Assembly: GCA_025506515.1 (NCBI GenBank)
Contig: CM046442.1
Location: forward strand, 112,978,761-113,042,760
DNA length: 64,000 nucleotides
Direction of reading: 5' to 3'
Source of the DNA: Flaveria trinervia
Taxonomy: Eukaryota > Streptophyta > Magnoliopsida > Asterales > Asteraceae
Shown here: piece after piece, positions 53,961 to 64,000 of the stretch
Layout: each line of letters begins with the position of its first letter
Position numbering within the stretch: position 1 is the stretch's first letter
Notes under the pieces: model-generated
Told to the model about the DNA's origin: nothing
Databases searched by the model: none
The model's input: only the letters and a program-made list of their open reading frames with translations
Made by a program: the position numbers and the translations under genes

Positions 53961-54944
53961 GAGCATGGAATGCTTGTGCCAATTGTTCATCGGTCGGAGT
54001 CAGCAATGAAGCAAATCGAGGTGATAACATTGACTAGCATAATGACCCGGCTTTTGACATAATTGACAAGTAGGTGGTCGGTTTTGATGAGGCATATTCC
54101 CAAAATGATTGACATTAGTATTCTGTCCACCATTAGAAGATGAGCCCGGCCTATTAAACGGGTTAGGCCTGTTGTGAACTTGTCCTCTAGGCCGAAGAAT
54201 AGTTTGAGTGTTATTTTTATTATTATTCCCACGTGATGAACCAAATGATTGATTGTTGTTGGGCTGATTAACATGACCAACAAAGGCAATAGTTGTTATA
54301 GGTGTTGAGCCATGAAGATTTTTAACAAATAATTCACGACTCTCTACACCAGCCACAAGGTCCGAAAAATTTGGGATAGGAAGAGCACCGCGAATAGCAG
54401 TAGAGAAACTATCAAACGTGGTGCCAAGACCACACAAGAACCTATGGAGTTGAGCCATGGCATCCACGGGATGACCGATAGCACTTAATTGGTCATAAAT
54501 AGCCTTGAAATCTCGACTGAATTCCGCAACAGTTTTTTTTTACCTTTCTTGAGAGCCCGAAGGTTGTCACGAAGGTTTTGGACTCATCCACTGATGTGTT
54601 GCAAAAAGTTGCTTCTAACACAACCTAGATATCCCGAGCAGAGTTTAATCCCACAATAATGGACAATGCTTCTTCGGTTAATGAAGCATTAAGTATAAAG
54701 ATGGCTTGTTGTTCTTGTTGAATCCAAGTGACGTAATCTGGGCTATCGACTTGTTTGTCATTATTGGTGATAAGGGGTGGGGTGCAGATTGCGAACCATC
54801 AACATGAGCAAGAAATTGTTGATAGGCAAGAAGTGTGAACATTTGTGTTCGCCAATAGATATAGTTAGATGAAGATAATTTGATAGCAATCATCGGGGCA
54901 AGGCCGGTCATTGGTAACGTGGAATTATTGGAGGAAGTCGCCAT
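53961..54944 (-). pseudogene. copia-G gag with zinc knuckle
   Basis: ATG at 54944, about 180 bases from the 5' LTR: MATSSNNSTLPMTGLAPMIA, KLSSSNYIYWRTQMFTLLAY, LAHVDGS. Later LHRFLCGLGTTFDSFSTAI and VESRELFVKNL near 54300-54440, then Asn/Gly-rich sequence and a CCHC knuckle CQLCQKPGHYASQC near 54040. The middle (54470-54680) is frameshifted. It forms the particle and binds RNA. The gag type supports the Ale/Retrofit placement. Confidence 0.82.
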
Positions 54945-55111
54945 GAATGACAGGAGGGTGATATAGAGTTTTTATGAAATCAATTATGGGAATGATAATT
55001 GGAAGGCAGGAGGAGAAGAGGTAGAAAGATACAGGAAGAAGAAAGGTACGACAGAACTGGAAGGGTGGGAGAAAGAAGGGAAAGGAAGGGTTGGGAAACT
55101 CAAGCACGAGG

Positions 55112-55125
55112 ATGGCTCGATACCA
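55112..55125 (-). promoter_or_regulatory. copia-G primer binding site
   Basis: The minus strand reads TGGTATCGAGCCATC directly after the 5' LTR: an initiator-Met-type PBS with one base missing relative to TGGTATCAGAGCC. Confidence 0.8.
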
Positions 55126-55248
55126 TGAATGAAATGATAATGGCTTTCTTCAATAATCAAATGTAAGCTACATGAGGCATTTTGTAGATAGATAATTTAC
55201 ATAAAACTACCATGAGAAATATAAAAATAAACTATGACTTATCTAATA
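55126..55248 (-). repeat. copia-G 5' LTR (123 bp)
   Basis: Pairs with 47580-47717; ends TCTAATA where TCTAACA is expected, a one-base change at the terminal CA. GTGTA follows as target duplication. Confidence 0.88.
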
Positions 55249-55253
55249 GTGTA

Positions 55254-57741
55254 GACCTATATACTTATATAGAGATTATTAAGTTAACTTTACGTGTTAA
55301 GCTTACTTGATGATTTCAAGTATGTGCATGATGATACGTAAACATGCATGCATGCATGAATATTTAAGTTTGCATATGTGCAAATCTTGCATGAATCTTG
55401 TAATTATCAAACCTTAGGTAATGTGATAAGTTATTTAAATACTAAATGCTTTAATTACATGTAATGTATTAAGACTTAAACTTAATCAAACCCTACTAAA
55501 TCAAGTTAATATATATAAACCTAATGTCATAAACTAAAACTAAACAAATCTTAAACACCTAAAGACTAAATAAATTACAACTTAAACCTTTGTAACGATT
55601 CACTAAGGAACTAATTAACCCGATTAACAACTAAACTACTAATTGCCCCTAGCATTAATGAGTAAGTGAGTCATTAACCGACTTGATCGCCACCTAGCAC
55701 CACCATGACACTAAGCGATCCTTAAAACATGCCACCTATCCCTAATAACCCAACTAATCACCCTATAACCACCACCTCACCACCCAAAAACTAGACATAA
55801 TGATGATGGACTCCACCACTTGAAACCTGTTAGACCGCATGGAACCACCACAGCACCACAACCGCAAATCACCACAACCAAACCACCACACTTGCAAGCA
55901 TATCTCTAGACCCTCTCTCTCTTGATTTTCTAGTCACCACCACCATTAATTTTTTGCTCTCAATTCTCACATCATTTAACTAACCATATCATCCTTGCTC
56001 ACCACTGATTCTCACTTCAAGAACAACATGGCACAAGTTGTTTCCCACTAGCTTGTGATCAACCTTCAAGTTCAAGAACTATCACATTAAGCAGATTATC
56101 AAGGGTCTAGCCAAGCAATTCTCTTAAGTTTCATTCATCACCAATCAAGGTTTGATTCCTAAATCCACAAACCAACTAGATAAGAAGTATATATGTGTGT
56201 TTAACTAACACATATAAACCAACCCTTTAAGAATCATCAAAAACACATGACTTAAAAAAAATAGTAAGAAAGGAATTCAAAAAAAACAAAAAAAAAATTG
56301 AAGGTTTTATAAAAAATCAAGAATTAAAGGGTTGAAACATGGATATTCATGATAAATTAGATTAAGTATTTAAATAACTATGATTGTAGGAATAAAATTT
56401 AGAAATTTGTTAGAAAATATTAGTCTGTAATTTAAAGGGTAGTAATATTGAATATATTAATTTATATGATTAGTTCAAGGAAATGAAAGAAATCATTAAA
56501 CAGAAGATTCAAACTTGATAAAAATCTAGTTATATTATATAATAACTCCTATATTTTATGGGAACTAAAAATAAATTTCGTGAATTAATATGTATGTATG
56601 ACTAAATTTCATATTTTAGAATATTTAATAAGTAGAAACTTAAAAGTGATAGTAAAATAATAGGATAAATCATGAAAAATTTAGATAAATTATGATATTT
56701 AAAACGGGATAGTGAGTAAAAGTTTTAAAATTTTTAGGGATGTGTAGCTATTTCTGCAACTTATTATAAAATTTGTAAAAAAATTAGTAAACTGCCTATT
56801 ATGAGTTACTGATTTAAAATTTTATGAGATGATCTAGATTTTTAAATGTTTATGTTGGTAGATTTTGATAATTTATGGATGGCAGTTGCTACTGATTAGG
56901 TATTTTATCATAATTTATAATTTAAAAAGTTTTAAAATTCTAAAGAAATAAGATTTATCCTAACAAATAATTATTTTATAGAATTATTTGACATTTGGCT
57001 GGAATCAAGGTGAGTAACATGGCCCCTTTTTTATTTATATATATTTTTTGTGGGAAAGCATACTATTTTAGATGAACTTGATGTAAATTTGAGAATTTTA
57101 TATTGTCATATTGACACAACCATTAATTCGGATGGAGAACTGTCAAATAATATATGTAACACTACATAGGAATATGTCAATCTACATTTGATGGATGAGG
57201 GTAGTAATGTATATTATTTAATTTTGTGATTTGTATTTGATAGTTATTAATCACTTGACATGTGAGTAGGTTTGGCTATAAGATTAATTGTATTGCATCA
57301 ATTCAAAATGATTTATGTTGTTGATTAAACCTATGTTCTCACAATCTGTATGTTGACTATTTTAAGTATGCTTTTTCAGGTCAACAAAATGTATTATAAT
57401 CTCGTGTATACATTCAACATGTGTAGTGATCGGCACAACTATTTAGAGAAGCTGTGCATTTGGTTAACTATCGATCTATTTGACTTTACCCTCTACGTGA
57501 ATGTTCACATCCACTACTAGCTGAAGAATATATGAAATGGTAAAGACGTGTATCTAGAGTAGGATTACGAATGTATAAGTTTAAGAGATTAGACTAAATT
57601 TTGAAACAATGTAATCCTATGAATAGAAATTAATGAAAATGATGTTAGTTTTTTTCTGTGATTTGCATGTTATGACAACCAATATGTTATGAACCAATGA
57701 GTCACACCCAAGCATTTTCACACTTCCGTGGGGATGTGACA
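55254..57741 (+). repeat. gypsy-D 3' LTR, remaining 2.5 kb
   Basis: Resumes after the copia-G duplication and ends GGGGATGTGACA at 57741. The full LTR is about 2560 bases without copia-G. The sequence near 57000 (CAAGGTGAGT, GGCCCCTTTTTT, GGGAAAGCATAC) lines up with the gypsy-F LTR near 41550, showing distant relatedness. A long stretch (55300-56950) is AT-rich with no reading frame. Confidence 0.78.
57010..57379 (+). other. intron-like module in gypsy-D LTR
   Basis: Donor ATCAAG|GTGAGT at 57010, GTATGTTGAC box near 57345-57355, acceptor GCTTTTTCAG|GT ending 57379, giving 370 bases. Same element order as gypsy-F and solo LTR H. Splicing is inferred. Confidence 0.45.
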
Positions 57742-59038
57742 TATATAATTAGATTTAAATATCTTATTACCATGTGTTAAAACCCTAACCAAAATAAGAC
57801 TAAGGAATTAGAGAAATGATTATGAAGCAAGGGAGGTGGAATAGATGTTGATGAGAATCTACAGATCACACATATAAAAGTCAAGGAAAGCTTTAGAACA
57901 AAGAAGAAAATTGTAAGAGTCTATTGTTGTTGAAACCGCGCTATCAGCTATCGAACCTACCCCTGCCACTCAACCACAATAACTACCTACTACTTCTCCA
58001 CTTGCCCAAACTATTGAGCATACTGCTCTAGTAGTTCAACAAGCTCCTGAAATAGCTAAACCTCAAATCCAAAGTCAGTCTGACCATTTGGCAAGTGAAA
58101 TGATCATTACCTTTGTTGCTAAAAGAATAAAAAAAGGCTTAGAAAATCTAGAGCAAGAATAAGAACTCTCAAACTCTTAGAAGAGAAAGACTCAAAAGGT
58201 GATGATGCAAATATCATCAAATGGGAGTATGACTTGAAAGCTCAGATATTTTTCATTAAACGAAAGAATAAGTCGAAGTCTTTCTTTCTGTCTAAGTTAG
58301 AATTTTTGAACCTCAACCTTAAAGAATGAAAAAAATGTACACTTTGATTGCGGAGTATGAAGGCATGCGAGACAAGTATAAATCCATGGCCTATATTCTA
58401 AAGATAATGTGTGAAAAGAACATTGAAGCAAAACAAGAGTAAGACAAAGAAAAATATGTTCTATATGCAACTCCTTTAAGTATTCATGACCCAAACACAT
58501 ATTGGAGCTACATTTCCTCAACCAACACTTTATGTTTGACATATGCTTGTGTAAGAAATATTGAAGTCAAGAAGTATGACCTCTTTAGACTATCTCAACA
58601 CAACATGAAAGACTTGGCCAATCTACCCCTTGACAATCCCTCAAGGGATAGAAAAGGATACATGTATGAACTATTGTTAATTAGGATGGCTGTTGCTGAT
58701 CAAAATTGATAAGTTGCTGATCAAAATTGACCTCCTTGAGCTACCGATCAGTGTTACAAAAGACAAGACTATTTGTACCGATGGCTGTTGTATTCTATCT
58801 TTTAGAGACTACATAGTACTGAAGCTTCCTAACTCTGATGTGTTGATTGTTTGTCTTACTATACATTCTATACATAGAATAATATATTCTTATTGTATAG
58901 ATTTTATAGTATATTGTCTTCATGCTTGTATAATCGAGGCAAGTTTTGTCAAGCCACTTGGTTTATCTGCCGATTGTATCATTTGTACTCTAAAGATAAA
59001 TCACGTGAATCTTTGAAGGAGCAACTTGTGTATTTATC
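57742..59038 (+). pseudogene. unassigned decayed coding-like segment
   Basis: Lies between the end of the gypsy-D LTR and the start of the gypsy-I LTR. From about 57930 it reads as Pro/Gln-rich protein (IEPTPATQPQ), then KWEYDLKAQIFFIKRKNKSK near 58200-58310. A further frame from 58323 to 58710 has one stop: LIAEYEGMRDKYKSMAYILK, HDPNTYWSYISSTN, VKKYDLFRLSQHNMKDLANL and RDRKGYMYELLLIRM. I do not recognise it with certainty. It resembles in style the C-terminal blocks of the extra ORFs of copia-A and copia-E. The rest (58720-59038) is AT-rich without a clear frame, with a tandem GTTGCTGATCAAAATTGA at 58692-58727. Confidence 0.4.
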
Positions 59039-60915
59039 TGTAACACCCGGTTATTTATTTATTTTGAAGCCGACGAATGAAGAAAAAGAAATAAATTCCA
59101 AAGTCGAGGGACCAAACTCGCCAAAGAGAGAAAGTTGGGTATGTGATAATATTTGAAGGGAGAGGGCAGCCATTACCCTCTCCCCACACTCACGTTTTCA
59201 GAAAACAAAAGAGGAGAAGAGAGAAAGAAGAGAAAAGGAGAGAAAAACGTTGGTTCGGGTAGATTCAAGCTCGAAAATCATCGTGTAACGAGTCAAATCG
59301 AAGCTCTTCTCGTTGTGGTCGTTTGTGTGAGTTCTAGAACCCCTCTTTTACACGTTTTTGAATTATTTTGGGGCTGGAACACATCTGAAATCGGTTTTTT
59401 GAGTGTGTGTGTGTGTGTGTGTGTTTGACCCATTTGTGTATGTGTATGTGTGTGTATGATTCGTTTGGCTCTTGCTTTTGAGATTGTGTGTGCTTGAATG
59501 GTGTTGTGGTATGTATTCCTAAGGTTTAGGATGGTCAATTTGGGCTTAGAATGGGTTTAGATGAGCTTGGAGGTCGAAAATGGCAGATTGGGTTCGGCGG
59601 TGAGCTGCATTCTGCACAGCTAGGGCTATGCGACCGAATGACATGCCAGTCGTGCGACTAGAGCCATACGCCTGCTAGTCATGCGATTGAAGTTAATCGC
59701 ATGTGAGACGTACGACTGAGGCCCATACGCCTGCCAGTCGTGCGACTGAGAGTCAATCCCATGGGGAGTCATGCGACTGAGGTTCCATTCGCATAAGTGT
59801 TCATCCGCATTGGTCCATTCACATGATGTTCAGTCGCACGGAGGCCATGCGACTGAAGGGTGCCCATACGCCCAAATAGGGCTGTTGTACCCGAGGGAAA
59901 AGCCTACTTTATGTCTGACTTTTGGGGGAAAGTGAAAATGTAAGTTTTGACATGGAAGTTCCTGTAAGTTCATATAAGATGACTGTCGAGGTTTTACAGG
60001 TTACGTTGAGTATGATGATGATGTTGCATGTTTATGCCTGAAGTATGATATGTATGTATGGTGTTGCCCTGTATTATGATGACTGTGTATGTTATGTTCC
60101 TTATTATGAGTCATGTTTATCTTTCCTGTGGCTTTATGTGTTATGTTAATGAATGAAACGAAAGTATTATGTAACGTAAAGTGAAAGATAACGAAAGAGG
60201 AACATGAAGGAAGAATGCATGCATTAATAAACGATAAAAGTAAAGAAAGTCTTGCAAGCTAATGTATGGAAGCGACACGCCATTAAAAGGTGTTAGCCCA
60301 ATAATGTGCGGGTTCGCTACCCCGAGAGGATGCACATCGGGGTCTTTCTTTGTGATCGACCATTTGTATAGAACCTCTACCGCTTACCCCGGTACTGCGG
60401 CACCATGTATAGCTGTCTATTTATAGACTTCGGCCCAGTAGCCATATAGTTTGTGGTGTAGCACATGGTATTGGTACGAAAGATATGAAAAGTGAAAGAA
60501 AGAATGAATAATGAAGATAATAATGATATTATCTATGTGTACGTATGTTGTGTGATCGCATAAACATAAAGTTTAGTTTTAACGAAAGAAAAGTATGTTG
60601 TATTATAAAACTAGAACTCACTCAGCAACACTGACTTTTATGTGTTTCTAGTTGGCAGGTAATGATTGTTGAGGATGGCACGAGATGGTTACTCAGTTCT
60701 TTTGGGATGGCATCCATTATAATGCTTTTTTGATGTAATGCAACAATGTATTTTGTAACTGATCAACGATGTATTATTTTGCAAAAAGTTTTATGATTAA
60801 ATGAGATGTCATTTGTGAATGTTTCCGCTGCAATATTTTTGTAAGATAAATGAAAAGGTATGTTTTAGGTATAATGATTTACCAGCTGTAAGCATCCCGG
60901 GAACGGGACCTTACA
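59039..60915 (+). repeat. gypsy-I 5' LTR (1877 bp)
   Basis: TGTAACACCC start, GGGACCTTACA end, PBS next. It includes a GT run (59403-59424), an array of degenerate units with AGTCGTGCGACT and CATACGCC words (59620-59880), and an acceptor-like ACTCACTCAGCAAC, CTGAC, TTTCTAG stretch (60616-60651). Confidence 0.87.
59620..59880 (+). repeat. degenerate CpG-rich array in gypsy-I LTR
   Basis: About ten units of 25-35 bases alternating GTCGTGCGACTGAG and CCATACGCC or CATTCGCA words. The AGTCGTGCGACT word is nearly palindromic. A matching array on the other strand lies at 7780-8060 in gypsy-B. Confidence 0.75.
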
Positions 60916-60916
60916 A

Positions 60917-60931
60917 GTTGGTATCAGAGCC
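60917..60931 (+). promoter_or_regulatory. gypsy-I primer binding site
   Basis: GTTGGTATCAGAGCC right after the LTR, the initiator-Met tRNA type. Confidence 0.85.
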
Positions 60932-61267
60932 AAAGTTAAAGTGAAATGGGTAAATTTTCAAAATAAACCTTAACTTAAACTGAGAATGGGACAGAAAGGG
61001 AAGGGATGCTAATCTGAGTAGTTGCATGCCATTAGGTAATTTCTTTAATGTGAACCTGTATTATGTGCGCATGGTGTGTGGTTATGTGTTGTATGTAGAT
61101 TCAAATACTAATGTAGTCAGGACAAGTAATGCTTGGGGTATGAAGAGTAAAGTAAGTGACTAATCATAACTGGCCAGTGTAATTAGGGACTTACTATACT
61201 TGACATAAACTGAGTTGTTCCCTTGAATGACCGTGTTGGTGTTTGAATCTTTCAGTGTGCGTGTGAA

Positions 61268-62490
61268 TGGCTGGCGGTAGATCTTAGAAAGCTTCATGGG
61301 GTGGAGGTCGTGGTGCTGAACCGCGACCCAAGAGCGCAAGACCCAGAGTTGAAAGGGTGGTTCCTGAAGAACCCGAGACTCCTCATCCGGAGGGTGGCGA
61401 TGAGAGCGCCAACTTGATAGCCTCAGTAAAAGAGGCTGTGGTTGAGGAAGTTCACCAGGTCATGCACGATCTTACCGTCTGTAGTGACCGAAGTTATCAA
61501 GGTTGTACGAGAAGGGGAAAGGAAAGAGAGAAGTAGGTCCTCGGGAGGACAAGAGCAATCGAAGCCGGAAACGGTTCTCTCTGATGATGAAGAAGAGGGA
61601 GGAGAAGAGCCTGGGCCGAAGGCGGCACGATGCTGTAACTACGGGGCATTTATAAGATGTAAGCCCCCTACTTTTGATGGTAACAGCACTGTTGCTGCTG
61701 CTCACCGGTGGGTGAGGGAATGGAGGTTGTTCTTGATATCAGCGAGTGCCGGGATGACCAGAAGGTGAAGTTTGCTACCCACTCGTTTGTAAACTCGGCT
61801 CTGTGTTGGTGGGACAATATTGTCCAAGCCGAGGGTAGTCGGGCGATAGGAAGGATGAGGTGGGAGGAGTTGAAAAAGATAGTGATTGAGGAATTCTGCC
61901 CTCATAGGTAGATGGATAAGATAGAGAAAGAGTTCTTGCAGCTGGAGGCGGGAACCATGACACACCAGCAGTACCCACCAAATTCAATGAAATGGAACAG
62001 ATAGTACCGGATCAGGTGACGCCTCTGTCTCGAACGATCAAGACGTACATTCAGGGCTTGCCGGTGGATATTCGCAGGCATATGATCGCTGCCCGACCGA
62101 ACACGTTTACGTCGGCGGTCGATTTGGCGGGGAGATTATATGACGAACAGGAGGTGGTGGTGATCGAAGTGAGCAAGAAGGTGGTGGCGACCGGAACTGG
62201 AATGAAAAAGGTTTGGTCGAGGTGATGCCATGACGGGTAACAAAAAGGCACGGGTGGATGACCGGCGTCTGACCACATCCAGTGCGGGGTCAAAGAGGGG
62301 TGGCAAGTGTTGAAGGGACCATGCGGGAGAATGTAGGTTGGGATTGAATGTGTGCTTCAAATGTGGGAAGATGGGGCACATCACAAAGGATTGCCTTGCG
62401 AGCAGATGTTTCAACTGTGGGGAGAGTGGTCATATGAGTAAAGACTGTAGAAGCCGAGGGCTGAGGGTCCGGGGTAAAGAACGGGAGTGA
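61268..62490 (+). pseudogene. gypsy-I gag (decayed)
   Basis: ATG at 61268 (MAGGRS, then a stop) after a 350-base leader. The following pieces give SVKEAVVEEVHQVMHD, an acidic Arg/Glu-rich stretch (61500-61600), then FIRCKPPTFDGNSTVAAAHRW. The capsid part (Retrotrans_gag) follows at 61710-61910: DDQKVKFATHSFVNSALCWW, MRWEELKKIVIEEFCPHR. Next come TIKTYIQGLPVDIRRHM near 62040 and two CCHC knuckles, CFKCGKMGHITKDC and CFNCGESGHMSKDC, near 62350-62450. At least five disruptions. Confidence 0.82.
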
Positions 62491-62539
62491 AGGACCGAGG
62501 GCGAGCACCAGGGCATTCACTATAACATAGTAGGAGGCT

Positions 62540-63040
62540 AGGACGGACCCTGATGTTATGTCTGGTACGTTTTTAGTGAACCAAACTTTAGCTTCTATGT
62601 TATTTGATTCGGGTGCCGGTAATGTTTTATTCTACTGCTTTCTGTGCTAAGCTGCATGTTAGTAGTAAACATGTTGATGCGCCCTTTGATGTAGAAACTG
62701 CCATAGGTAAGTCTACCAGATTTTCGAGATGATAGAGAACTGTGATGTGGAGCTAGAAGATCATAAGTTTCCTATTAGACCGTTCGTGATGACCTTAGGT
62801 GGTTTTGATTTGGTTCTTGGGATGGATTGGTTGGCGGACTTCAAGGCGAACATTGTTTGTCGCAAGAAGATGATTCGTTTGGCATTGCCTGACGGGAGTT
62901 CGGTAACTGTTTATGGGGATCGGGTCACGATGATCCCTAAAGTAATCTCAATGGCTGTGGCGGGAAAGTCTGTGAGGTGTGGATGTAGCGCCTACTTGGC
63001 TTATATAAAGGATGTGGATACGCCAACACCATAACTATCC
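62540..63040 (+). pseudogene. gypsy-I protease (decayed)
   Basis: MLFDSGAGNV near 62600 is the retropepsin active site (DSGA). After a frameshift, FPIRPFVMTLGGFDLVLGMD and WLADFKANIVCRKK lead into the protease-RT spacer, with a stop near 63033. It would cleave Gag-Pol in the particle. Confidence 0.8.
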
Positions 63041-64000
63041 GATGTACCGGTTGTGTGTGACTTTCCAGACGTGTGCCCAGAAGACTTACCAGGAGTGCCA
63101 CCTAACAGAGAGATGGAGTTTCAGATTGATCTGACACCGGGTGCCCAACCTGTTGCCAAGGCACCGTATCGGTTGGCTCCGACGGAGATGAAAGAATTGA
63201 TGGAACAGTTGCAAGAGCTGCTTGTTAAGGGGTTCATTCGATCGAGTATCTCTCCTTGGGGTGCTCCAATCTTATTCATATAGAAGAAAGACGGTAGTAT
63301 GAGGTTGTGTATTGACTACCATGAGTTGAACAAGCTGACGGTGAAGAACCGGTACCCCTTACCGAGAATCGATGATTTGTTCGATCAGCTTCAAGGTGCT
63401 AGTTAGTTTTCAAGGATAGATCATCGATCGGGCTACCATCAGATGAGGTGAAGGAGCAGGATATCCCTAAAACAACTTTCCGCACACGTTATGATCACTA
63501 CGAGTTTCTTGTCATGTCTTTTGGTTTGACCAATGCGCCAGCTGCTTTTATGGATTTGATGAATCGAGTGTATCGGCCGATGTTGGATAAATCAGTGATC
63601 GTGTTTATTGATGGTATCTTGATTTATTCAAAGAATGAAGAGCAATATTCCGGTCACATTCGGGAGGTTCTAGAGACGCTGAGAAAGGAGAAGTTGTATG
63701 CCAAGTTCTCCAAGTGCGCGTTTTGGTTACGCGAGGTTCAATTCTTGGGTCATGTGGTGAATCCTGATGGGATTACGGTGGACTCGGCAAAGGTGGAGGC
63801 AGTGATGCAATGGAAGTCTCCAAAGACGCCATCCGAGATTCGTAGTTTCTCGGGTTTGGCAGGCTACTATAAAAGATTTATTCAAGACTTCTCTAAGATC
63901 GCTTCTCCACTAACTAAGTTGAGCCAAAATGATGTGAAGTTTGCATGGGGTCAAGCTCAAAAGAAGGCGTTTGAAGAATTGAAGGCGAGGTTGACTCAAG
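63041..64000 (+). pseudogene. gypsy-I reverse transcriptase, cut by window end
   Basis: VCDFPDVCPEDLPGVPPNRE, APYRLAPTEMKELMEQLQEL and FIRSSISPWGAPILFI, then a stop at 63283, KKDGSMRLCIDYHELNKLTV, NRYPLPRIDDLFDQLQGAS and a stop, GYHQM, YEFLVMSFGLTNAPAAFMD. The active site reads VFIDGILIYS: the second catalytic Asp is Gly (GGT at 63613-63615). FSKCAFWLREVQFLGHVVNP and FSGLAGYYKRFIQDFSKIAS follow. Inactive through stops and the Asp-to-Gly change. RNase H should follow outside the window. Confidence 0.85.

Larger units (their letters stand above)
47580..55248 (-). mobile_element. copia-G: Ty1/copia element with short LTRs, carrying a nested solo LTR
   Basis: LTRs of 138 bp (47580-47717) and 123 bp (55126-55248) flank a minus-strand gag-protease-integrase-RT-RNase H order. 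GTGTA duplications lie at 47575-47579 and 55249-55253. The very short LTRs and the gag type (SSSNYIYWRTQM) suggest the Ale/Retrofit clade. Solo LTR H (48997-51841) splits the RT; without it the element is about 4.8 kb. Stops and frameshifts are spread through all domains. Confidence 0.9.
13444..57741 (+). mobile_element. gypsy-D: host Ty3/gypsy element, split by later insertions
   Basis: Three plus-strand blocks belong together: RT-RNase H at 13444-14651, RNase H-integrase at 45330-47500, and a 3' LTR at 47512-57741. They are separated by copia-E, a solo LTR of family C, and copia-G with its own insertion. The first two blocks join exactly at the duplicated ATTTA, within the RNase H motif for IYxDHKSL. 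The 5' LTR, gag and protease are absent; a family C LTR and leader stand in their place. The element is heavily decayed and is the oldest part of the central nest. Confidence 0.8.
59039..64000 (+). mobile_element. gypsy-I: Ty3/gypsy element, 3' part outside window
   Basis: 5' LTR, PBS, gag, protease and RT in order on the plus strand; RNase H, integrase and 3' LTR would lie beyond 64000. LTR start TGTAACACCCGG equals that of gypsy-B, and the RT end at 63830-64000 matches the start of gypsy-B pol near 10490, so they are one family. Gag with capsid-like region and two zinc knuckles fits a chromovirus. Stops and frameshifts are present, but fewer than in gypsy-D. Confidence 0.85.

Noticed and set aside
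55300..56950. Host gene exons in the AT-rich stretch right of copia-G
   Set aside because: No extended open frame or recognisable protein; it is continuous with the gypsy-D LTR, which ends with TGTGACA at 57741.
58693..59016. 107-residue hydrophobic open frame
   Set aside because: AT-rich sequence with no recognised domain, no homologous frame elsewhere in the window, and it runs up to the gypsy-I LTR; probably chance.

Overview
The window is repeat-rich plant nuclear DNA made almost entirely of LTR retrotransposons inserted into one another. No host gene could be supported. The lineage is most likely a eudicot, and I lean to Asteraceae. The reason is that two Ty1/copia elements carry, downstream of pol, a long extra ORF of a kind I remember mainly as hypothetical proteins of Asteraceae genomes. 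That taxonomic call is from memory and was not tested. For reference I label the elements A to I.

Layout. 1-7625 is copia-A (+), cut by the left window edge: pol remnant, spacer, extra ORF and 3' LTR. 7626-10492 is gypsy-B (-), with part of its 3' LTR and a decayed pol, joined to an opposite-strand LTR fragment of a related family (10493-11882). 11883-12488 is a CACTA (tnp2) transposase fragment (-). 12489-13443 is an LTR with PBS and leader of family C, abutting a decayed Ty3/gypsy element, gypsy-D (+), whose pieces run from 13444 to 57741. Gypsy-D was split several times. Copia-E (-, 14652-45329, target duplication ATTTA) sits in its RNase H. A solo LTR of family C (46096-46561) sits in its integrase. 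Copia-G (-, 47580-55248, target duplication GTGTA) sits in its 3' LTR. Copia-E is itself split at its gag-pol junction by gypsy-F (22719-42313, target duplication ACAGT). Copia-G is split in its RT by a 2.8-kb solo gypsy LTR, H (48997-51841). 57742-59038 holds unassigned decayed coding-like DNA. 59039-64000 is gypsy-I (+): 5' LTR, gag, protease and RT, running off the right edge.

How the parts work together. In a live element the LTRs drive transcription, the initiator-Met tRNA-like PBS and the polypurine tract prime reverse transcription, gag packages the RNA, and protease, integrase, RT and RNase H copy and insert it. Every pol here carries stops, frameshifts, deletions or altered catalytic residues, so no element looks autonomous.

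Main points of interest. (1) Gypsy-F is a tandem LTR-internal-LTR-internal-LTR array. Its middle LTR is a chimera, left part like the 3' LTR and right part like the 5' LTR, which marks unequal LTR-LTR crossing-over after insertion. (2) In both extra-ORF copia elements, the spacer before the extra ORF has a TATA box and pyrimidine-rich leader next to an array of short palindromic motifs that also occurs in the element's LTR, suggesting a second, internal promoter. (3) The long LTRs of three gypsy families share an intron-like module: a GTGAGT donor, a TGTTGAC branch-like site and a T-rich CAG acceptor. (4) One gypsy-F LTR carries a local GC-rich expansion and a 969-bp tandem duplication.
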